Below are positions 31,301 to 40,000 of a stretch of 40,000 nt of DNA, one piece after another. The number at the start of each line of letters is the position of its first letter. Positions within the stretch are counted from its first letter, which is position 1. The position numbers and the translations under genes are program-made. The notes beneath the pieces were generated by a model. It had not been told where the DNA came from. It saw only the letters and a list, made by a program, of their open reading frames with translations, and searched no databases. Origin of the DNA: Cryptococcus deneoformans JEC21 (taxonomy: Eukaryota > Basidiomycota > Tremellomycetes > Tremellales > Cryptococcaceae); assembly GCF_000091045.1 (NCBI RefSeq), contig NC_006691.1:150121-190120 (forward strand), in the 5' to 3' direction.

Positions 31301-33374
31301 AGTGTCGCTCCCCCGAAAATAGTGACTGCTGTCACTACGACCCCGGTACAGGGCAATGCATCAGCTGGGATTCTTCCAGGCCCCACACATGACAGCTTTA
31401 CAGTCGTTGATCCCGCGCCTTCGCCTACTACAAATGTCCAAGAAGATAATGGAGAATCAGTTTTCACCCCGCCTCGGGGTCAAGAAGACTCATTATTTAC
31501 ACCTCCATTCGGCGGAACTGATGAAGTATCTGAAAATGCACCTGTATCGTTTCCCACACCCGCAGATCAAGCACCGATCCAACAAACACCACAAACGCTC
31601 TTGGATTTGCATCTGGGATCACCGATGCCCGAAGATCATAGCATAGTACAGGCCGCACAGAAAGCTCGGTTGGAGAAAGAACGGCTAGAAATGGAGCGAT
31701 TACAGAAGCAACGAGAAGAGCAGAAGTGGAAGGAACAACAGAAGAAAGATCGGATCGACGCAATGGAGAAAATGAAGAAAATGCGGGAGATGCAGAAGGC
31801 GGAGGCAGATAAAAAGAAGACGGAGCGGGTGGAGAAGGAGAAAGCAGAGAGAGAAAAGGCTGTGTTTTCCCAAACTCAACCCACTCAGAAACCACTGATG
31901 GCTTCACGGATTTCCCAATCCTACCAGCCCCGACAGCCTGTACCTCAAGCCCAGCAGCTCAATCAGGTAATTGCCCCGATGCCTACTCAACCTCTGGCTT
32001 CACCGGCTGTTCAGACGTCTGACCGTCCATATACTCAGCCATCAAATTCGGCGTTAATTTCATTTTTTGTTCCCCCGGCTGCGAGACAAACGACACCGGT
32101 ACCGGATGAACGCGCGAACAATGAAGCAACCCGTCAGACGGCTAATGTCTTGGCACAATCCTCTGCTGATCAGGCCCAACATCGGTCGATTACTCCGGTT
32201 GTGCAACCTGCTTCTCGATCTGCCTCTCAACCTCCAACCCTGCCTAAATCCCAATCCTCTGTTCAGTCAGCGACGCAACAACTTTCACAAGCGCCCAGCC
32301 ATTCATCCACTCAACTAATCCCTCTGCCTACCCCTCACCAAACTAACGAAGCCTCCTCCACAGTCCCACCGAAGTCAACTGCGACTCATCCCTCGACTCC
32401 CTCGCAGGACGTGCAGACTCCACCCAAACGCATCAACCATGATATCATCTACAACCTTGACACCCTGCTTCGCCTTCGTCAAATAAGGCTAGATGGTCCT
32501 ACGGAGGTTTTCAATGGTCTACCGACTCCTACCTCTGGTACACTTGAGCAGCCTAATCACTCATTTCCTGCTTTATGTCCTGTCAAGTCGCAAGGCGGGA
32601 TAATCACTTTTGCTCCGTCTCTTATACTTGAGGAGCCAAAATTGTTTGAAAAGGTCATGGAAGCTTTGAAGAAGACGCCCTTCTGGGGAGCGTATCTGGC
32701 ACCGCCGGTGATTACTTACTTTGACCAGTCGTGGGGTGATGAAGAGTAAGTCCCACCGATGTCCTGTGGCGCGTAATATATTTGTTGATTTGCTTCTAGT
32801 CTATGCCCGGATGCGATGGAATCCTTCGCAATCCTCATTGCCAACCTTACCCTCGACGGGGGCTTCGGTCAACTATTTCTCGCAGACACACCCCAGTCAA
32901 ACGGTAATGGCCTTGCAGTCAGCTGCAACCCTCCTGCCTCTTACGACTGTGATGCCTGTCTTGCTTGGTTTCAATGGCTCCAACAAGCTACCGAAGTTAG
33001 CAGCTTCAAAGACCTCGCCGATCTCTGCCGCTTGGTAAAGCCAGGCTACTTTGAGAGGAAGGATCAATCCGTATGGACTCAGGCCGCGTCATCTGCGACG
33101 AGACAGGATGCGGAAGGCGTGGTAATTGACCAATTGATTGATCTTTCCAGGATGAGGACGAGGGATGATTTGGTGGAATATGATCGGTTTGTTTATGTGG
33201 GAAGGTTGGAGTTGAGTGCGAGTGCAGAGGCGAGGAGAAAAAAGTACGGCGCTGGAGTGAGTTTCCTTTCTGATTTAATGAAGCTCCCGAGTAGTATTGA
33301 TATCTTCATAGATTGAGTTCCTCACACCAGAAGAGTTCATGCGAATAGCTGAGGACGGTGCTTCTAAATCTTGA
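28305..33374 (+). CDS. Chromodomain and coiled-coil nuclear protein, candidate Polycomb (PRC2) subunit
   Basis: Eleven exons (28305-28533, 28591-28658, 28711-28725, 28774-28805, 28856-28912, 28966-29060, 29124-31065, 31119-31196, 31252-32745, 32800-33256, 33312-33374) join in frame to 1,509 residues. A chromodomain at about 71-145 is recognisable from FYIDAIM, YGVMWKGYLKSLSDTEEP and VTSFWQAV; aromatic cage positions Y75, W105 and Y108 are kept, though the usual WEP reads EEP. Then come a basic/Ser-rich stretch with nuclear-localisation-like clusters (KRKEGPRRTKKH, ERKRRR), a Gln-Pro repeat (about 450-486), an I-D-L-T-S-S motif like a SUMO-interaction site (627-632), a charged coiled coil (about 977-1043) and a folded-looking C-terminus with several Trp and Cys. 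The layout suggests a methyl-lysine reader and resembles Ccc1 of Cryptococcus PRC2, but I cannot confirm identity. The intron after exon 3 has a GC donor. Confidence 0.82.
28726..28773 (+). other. GC-AG intron inside the chromodomain
   Basis: The donor is GCAAGT after ATG, and the acceptor is CAG at 28771-28773. It joins HYGVM to WKGYLKS, matching the YLVKWKGY core of chromodomains. A GT donor six bases upstream also keeps the frame but loses the two residues VM of that core. Confidence 0.7.
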
Positions 33375-33975
33375 CGTTCACCTGCTGTACTTGTGAGCGG
33401 AATCCGACATTGCCGAAATCTGGAAATTGACCATTCACTCAGCTTTGACTTTCATTTGCAATTTTTAAGGGTCATTTCATACCAGTTAGTATTTTGCGCC
33501 CGTATATCCTGCACAGTTTTACCATTTAGTTGTCATATCATGTACATGTAGCATCTCCATACTTGGGTCCTCGTCTCCTTGATGTATTACGGAATATCAG
33601 CGGCGATGTCCGATGGAATCACGGCTTCTTACGGCCGGGTGGAGTGTAAATAACGGTTCCCAGCCAGTGCTCTATGTACATCCGTATCTTATCTTGCGAA
33701 CGGCCAGCTATTCAGCCGCTCTCTCGGATACACTGTGCAGGAGAGTCCAAAGAGGAATATATCTACAGAAGGAAGACAGCGCAACTCATCGCCAGCGATT
33801 CCTCAAACACATCATCATTCGTCAATACAGGGGCAGTCACCGCTTTTGTCGTCACTGTCATCGACCCTGGTTCGGCAGACATCATCAGAGATCTGGGCAT
33901 TAAGTAATACATTCCCTACCTCATCCGTCATTTCAAACACCGATTTGAACAGCTTCAGATCCGAGAAGTAGAGAG
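33375..33975. other. Intergenic between the chromodomain and DGAT2 genes
   Basis: This 600-base stretch is the 3' flank of one gene and the promoter of the next. Three overlapping open frames near 33613-33971 have no family similarity and no evident link to the acyltransferase. Confidence 0.5.
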
Positions 33976-36125
33976 ATGCCGCTCAAACGGCCTAGCCCGG
34001 GACCGCATCCCCTCGACCTCAATCCTTACGAGAGGCTGCAATTTGAGGAGAAGGAGAACAGGAGATCGCATAATGATACCGATCATCATGCGACTCTCAC
34101 AAGCCGTCAAGAAGGGCTCCGGCGCCGGGCAGCCTTAGGGGAAAATGTCGACATATCAGCCGATGGAGAATCGAAGGAAGACGAGGGGTATTCCGCCGAA
34201 AAAAGGAATGACAGACTATCGTCGCCTGAGGATACCAAGACAGGGGAGGGAAAGGGGAAGAAGAGTCCGCTGATGAGTAACTTGAAGTTGGATGATTTTA
34301 GGGATACTTTGGAGGCTGGGATTGAACGAAAGTAAGTTTACTTGACATACCCGGGTGGTGCAGGGATATTGATTATGGATTAACAGGTTTGCGCCTCTAC
34401 ATATTCCTCCTCATCGACGCCTACAGACAGCCGCTGTGGCTCTCTGGGCACTTCTCTTGCCAATATGCATGATTGTCCTCCTGTTATTACTGTAAGTCCC
34501 AAAACACCATAATGAAAGGGAATTGCGAGGCTGATCACATACAATACATAGATCACTTCCCCCAATGTGGCTCATCCTCATACCCTACTTTATTTGGATA
34601 AGTTTTGACAGAGCGCCGATTCATGGAGGAAGGCCAAAGGAATGGGCACGAAAAGGCTTCATTTGGAAGTATTTTGCTGGTGAGCCAGTCCAATTAAAAA
34701 CCGATCATGCCCCTACTAATTATTGGTGAACAGATTATTATCCTTGCAGGTATGTGGACAGTAGAATTACGTTATTTTCATTTGCTGATTAACCCTCCCA
34801 ATACTCAGTATCGTGAAAGTATGTTGTTTATCAGTCTAATATTGGCGAAATCCGGTCATCGCTAACGGTTTTGCTGAAGGAAGCTGAACTTCCTCCAAAC
34901 AGACCTTACCTTTTCGGCTACCACCCCCACGGTATCATCGGGATGTAAGTGTAAACCTATTATACAGCAGCATTGATCCGACTGAACGATTTCTCAGGGG
35001 AGCATTCGCTACCTTTGCCACAGAAGGCACAAACTTCTCCGAGTACTTCCCTGGTATCAAACCCCATCTCCTTACTCTTGGTATGTCCTCTCCCTCTCCC
35101 CGTTGCACGCTTCCGCCCAAGTGGCCCAAATTATCCTGCAGCTTACGCCCTACACTAGGATCCAATTTTAAAATCCCCTTCTATCGGGAACTGCTCATGA
35201 TCCACGGTTGCGGCTCAGTCTCTAAACGTTCTTGCGCCAATGTCCTCTCCCAAGGTCCTGGTAGCGCCATCGCCATTGTCATCGGCGGTGCTTCTGAGAG
35301 TTTGTCCGCACATCCTGGCACGGCGGATTTGACGTTGAAGAAAAGGTTTGGATTTGTGAAAATGGCGATTCGGGAAGGGGCGGATTTGGTGCCGGTTTTC
35401 TCATTCGGCGAGAATGACGTGAGTCTAGCTCTAGGATCATAGTATATGACGAGGCTGACTCGAGTGGCTTGTAGATCTATGCTCAATTGTTAGTATAAAG
35501 AGGGGAAGATAAGTACCAGAAGCTGACAGATATACAGAGCTAATGCTAAAGGGTCGATGGTATACAAGCTTCAGAAGAAGTTTGAGAAGGTCTTTGGTTT
35601 CACACTGCCACTATTTTATGGGCGAGGGTAAGTTTGTTGCCCATTATTAACTATCTTTTTATTGACAAACCCTCCTTTAGGTTATTCAACTGTAAGATCT
35701 CATTCTATTGATGCCGACAGACAAAATACTGATTGGTTTATGTCCCTTTTACAGACAACTATGGACTAATGGTAGGTCAACCCCTCCCACGTAATGATTA
35801 CTTATGCATGCCCTCGCAGCCGTTTCGTCATCCTATCGTTTCTGTCGGTACGTCCTTTTGCTGCGCCGCTTCCATTAAGATATAAGACTGACTCAAAACC
35901 ATAGTTGGAAAGCCCATTCATGTCGAACGGGATCCACATCCAAGCGACGAAAAGGTGCAAGAGCTACAGAGCAAATACATTGCTGAGCTGACCCGGTACG
36001 TCATAACTCTCTTTTTCACCCTCTAGCCAATCTATCTGACGTTTATATCATTCCAAAGTATATGGGACAAGTACAAGGACTTGTATGCTCGAGGAAGGAC
36101 GAAGGAACTCACTTTAGTAGAGTAA
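33976..36125 (+). CDS. DGA1: Diacylglycerol O-acyltransferase 2 family (Dga1)
   Basis: Fifteen coding exons (33976-34331, 34387-34491, 34552-34679, 34734-34749, 34809-34818, 34880-34944, 34998-35080, 35159-35418, 35475-35488, 35538-35627, 35681-35691, 35755-35771, 35820-35847, 35905-35995, 36059-36125) join in frame to 446 residues. DGAT2 enzymes make triacylglycerol from diacylglycerol and acyl-CoA at the ER and lipid droplet. Key evidence: the catalytic HPHG at 220-223 inside YLFGYHPHGIIGMGAFATF, PFYRELLMIHGCGSVSK, IVIGGASESLSAHPG, FVKMAIREGADLVPVFSFGENDIY, and PIVSVVGKPI near the end. Two adjacent hydrophobic segments (about 130-170) fit the membrane hairpin. The first 120 residues are polar and charged. 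Five coding exons are 17 bases or shorter. Confidence 0.93.
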
Positions 36126-36559
36126 TGGGAGGTCGCAAGATGTGAATCTTGTTACAAAAACTAGTCCAGAGAGTTTTACTGTAATTGGTTACAGTTGCCA
36201 TACTTCGATTAAATGTTAAGCATCATATTATGGAACGATTGAGACGCTGGCGAGCTTTGATTCCCTTCATTTGCCGGAGCATGGCCTGACTATCTGATGT
36301 AGAAGGCAAAGGGAGTCAGATAGATAGATGAAATAATTCAATTTCTAGTGTTGTTGTTTTTTTTTTTCGACAGCCTCCACTCAAGTTCTGGTGGTTGCAT
36401 GGCGCGAGTCCACTTTTCAAAAGTCTGTCATTCCGTTGGCTGCTGTCAACATTCACTTTACTATTCACATATTCACCTGTTTCACTCCGGAATACAGCCG
36501 AAGCGATAATTAAGTCAGAAGAAAATAGAGGGGAACTCATTTCAATACAGATTCAAACG
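36126..36559. other. Intergenic between DGA1 and TAD2
   Basis: The 434 bases between the two same-strand genes hold a T-run of about 14 bases near 36353-36367 and a short GATA repeat near 36320. No gene is supported. Confidence 0.5.
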
Positions 36560-37655
<1,096 letters not shown>

Positions 37656-38708
37656 ATGTGCAGCTAAATGTAAAACGTCACTCTTACCTGAAAGTAATAA
37701 TTTGACTGTTGAGGTTGACACCATATAAAGCTGACGTTTAGTACTGCATCGGGTACTCCGACTTCAAAAGTGGGAATGCTAAGTACTACTAACACTGCTT
37801 CCACTACTTGTTTCAACTACTGGGCGACTGCTAAGTATGCTGACAAATATTCTTGCCGCCTCCTCTAGCCATGCCTTCATCCCTCAGATATGACTGAACA
37901 TCTGCAGCACTCGTACTCGTATTCACTACATTATATCGCCAGTTTTATGTCTTTTTCTGAAAGCGTACCGGTCCCCAGTAACAGCAGAACCATCTTCATC
38001 GGCGGCAATGAGCAATGTAGCCGTTACTGTGCTCTGCACATTTTTCCAGGTACCGCCGTCACCTTCGTAGATACTCTCGCAGTCAAAAGTGTTTATTACC
38101 TGTGATCAGTTTGTACAGTCGCTGATAACCCTCCTCAGCGTCTTTTGAAAGCTGATCGAGTGTCCTGTCGGGTACCATCCAGCAGGCTATGACTCTCGCA
38201 CCCGTCACGCGGTAGTGGGCTGTACAGTCCTCGTCGACCTCCGGACAGCAATGCTATTGTAAATGACTGATAGTTTGCCGGCCTTTCGGCGGTGTTGACA
38301 CCTGTCGAGGCTGCGCCATCGGATAATTAGGATCGTGACCTGGCCGTGTTTGCAACAAATCGGACTTTGTAAGGTTATTGATGATATATAAGTACCTTGT
38401 ATCTTGGATTAAAATTGTACGTGCAACTTCCAACCAGGAAGAGAGCTCGGTCGTTCTTAGCAATGAAAAAGAAAAAATAGAAAAAAAGATAATTATTATT
38501 ATGCCCGTTGTAGTTTCCTTGTAATTGCAGAAAGCTCCTTGAAGTTATTCAGATGGGTTGACTATTACGTTCTTTTCAGGCATCCGTCCCTTTCTTCGTC
38601 GGTCTCAGTTTCAGCGAGACAAAACGTAAAGAACAAGCTCAGCCTTCGTCTCTTTCTGATAAGATGGTGTGGTGCATAACGGTGCAGACCCAAAAATGTT
38701 ATTGTATA
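37656..38708. other. Intergenic between convergent TAD2 and NPR3
   Basis: This is about 1.05 kb without a supported gene. Open frames at 37890-38105 (plus) and 38254-38463 (minus) show no family similarity, and I found no tRNA-like fold. An A-rich stretch lies at about 38464-38500. Confidence 0.5.
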
Positions 38709-40000
38709 TCAAGGATGGACAAATGTGACGACCTAAAGGGCAAAAGTTCAATATTGAGACTCAGACTCGAAAAAGCAGCATGATGTAACTCACATCACCA
38801 TTATACAACTGTAAGATCTTCTCCAATTCCTTCCTTTGCAATCCAGTCCGATATGTTATCTCTTCGAATGTCGTTACCCCGTCAAAATACTGTACACACC
38901 TATTTTCATTCGCTCAGCATCTGACATGTGATGCTCATATACAACAAAGTGAAGTAACTTACAGATCAAATTTGCTTGCCCATACCTCGTCTGCCTTTTC
39001 CCTAATCACCCTTAACCACCTCGCCTCATCCTTCTGTGCCCTGGCGGGTTTGAAGATGAACGATGGTTCAAAGTTGGGTATCTCATGTTTCGTCGGATGC
39101 GCTACATCCAAGGAAAACTTTTGCGGCCCATTAAGCCCATCAAATTCTTCATCACTGTCCATCTCCAGAGCTGGATCGTAATCCATATATGAGTGGTCGA
39201 GCTTGCTGCTACTGTTAGGAGGGGGTACGGTAAATGTGTTGGCGATGGGGGTAGTCCCGAGTGAAGAGAAGCTGGTAGCGTCAAGAGGGTTGGTATGATT
39301 CTCGCTTGCTCGCGGAGTGAGGATATCCGATTGATCGCTGGGTGATCGAGCCAGCGTCTTTTCTCTTTCTAATCTTTCCTTTGTCATCTCTATCCACCTC
39401 TGTCTTCGCCTATACCATAATCTCTTCCAAGCTTCCACTTTAATCTCCGATTTGGCGAATACCCTCGCACGAGTATGCACTTGTACGACAAGGTCTTGTT
39501 TGAGCAACCACAGAAGAGCAGACATGTATTTTTCCCTAGTAGCATGATCCGGATCAGGGTTGGGAATCACCTTTCGGAATGGGATGGGGGAGAGGGAGAT
39601 GGCTGAGATGAACCTCGGGAAAGGGGGCAAGTCTGGGAAATCTCGGGCGAAACGGGCGGTGTACTGGTCGAAAGAAGAGTTATGTTCGTCGATGGTGGTG
39701 GGCATGACAACTGTACGGAGACGGGGGTTGACGACGTCAATGAGGATGGCTTTTTTGGATTGAACAAGGTCTCTGGCAAGCGGGATGACAACGCCTTCAA
39801 GATCGTATCGCAGTAAATGGGCAATCTCATACAATCTTACGGTTGTAAGCTCAGAACTACAATATAGGTTGATGAAACTCACGGCTTGGTGACGTCGCAA
39901 GCTTCAATCAGAGTTCTTCGCAACACTGTCTCACCATCCTCAATTGCATCATCCTCAGCAGTGATCTTTGACCCTCTCCTCGTCCTATTCCTCACAGGAG
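38709..40000 (-). CDS. NPR3: Npr3, GATOR1/SEACIT subunit (5' end outside window)
   Basis: The 3' part of a minus-strand gene: exons 38732-38709, 38899-38794, 39835-38963 and a segment 39883 to beyond the right edge. Npr3 forms GATOR1 with Npr2 and Iml1, a GTPase-activating complex for the Rag GTPases that damps TORC1 when amino acids are scarce. Family evidence: LYEIAHLLRYDLEGVVIP, FDQYTARFARDFP, LWLLKQDLVVQVHTRARVF, and the C-terminal winged-helix-like block YFDGVTTFEEITYRTGLQRK followed by ILQLYNGD and a VVTFVHP end. The last coding exon has 24 bases. The segment nearest the edge reads RRTLIEACDVTKP and is acidic/basic linker-like before that. The start codon lies outside the window. Confidence 0.9.

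Noticed and set aside
33613..33971. Overlapping open frames upstream of DGA1
   Set aside because: Three frames are open at once, none resembles a known family, and none joins to the acyltransferase by a plausible intron.
37656..38708. Possible tRNA or other RNA gene in the TAD2-NPR3 gap
   Set aside because: I looked for T-loop and acceptor-stem patterns on both strands and found none. A tRNAscan-SE and Rfam search would decide.

Overview
The window is nuclear DNA from a basidiomycete yeast, most likely the pathogenic Cryptococcus group (C. neoformans/gattii). This rests on gene style, not on a database search. Genes are compact and carry many short introns (about 45-120 bases, GTNNGT donors, CTRAY-like branch sites). 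I resolved at least 100 introns in 16 protein-coding genes. Exon limits were set by hand from splice signals, phase and family homology, and most joins keep the frame exactly. No rRNA, tRNA, transposon or CRISPR was found.

Left part (1-10.5 kb): URA6 (UMP/CMP kinase, minus), a translin-associated factor X homologue (minus), SLY1 (SM protein of ER-Golgi fusion, plus), a CPR6/cyclophilin-40 co-chaperone (minus) and BTN1/CLN3 battenin (minus). A three-copy 64-65 bp tandem repeat lies between CPR6 and BTN1. A palindrome beside a 32-bp repeat lies between TRAX and SLY1.

Middle (11-25 kb): an ELMO/CED-12 homologue (plus), an intact alpha-glucoside-type sugar permease (plus), a decayed Ser/Thr/Pro-rich tract downstream of an acidic protein of unknown function (minus), ATP11 (F1-ATPase assembly factor, minus), LEA1 (U2 snRNP A', minus) and a CDC3-type septin (plus).

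Right part (26-40 kb): a secreted thaumatin-like protein (plus), a 1,509-residue chromodomain plus coiled-coil nuclear protein (plus), a DGAT2-family acyltransferase split into 15 coding exons (plus), TAD2 (tRNA adenosine deaminase, plus) and the 3' part of NPR3 (GATOR1 subunit, minus, running off the right edge).

These are mostly unrelated housekeeping genes, not a functional cluster. The most interesting item is the chromodomain protein. Its chromodomain is hidden by a GC-AG intron and micro-exons, its methyl-lysine cage aromatics are kept, and it has a SUMO-interaction-like motif and a long coiled coil. That layout fits the chromodomain/coiled-coil subunit (Ccc1) described for Cryptococcus Polycomb repressive complex 2. 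Other points of note are three probable GC-AG introns, very small exons in the acyltransferase, LEA1, ELMO and TAD2 genes, a compositionally odd 5' end of SLY1, and a truncated acidic gene with a decayed tail.
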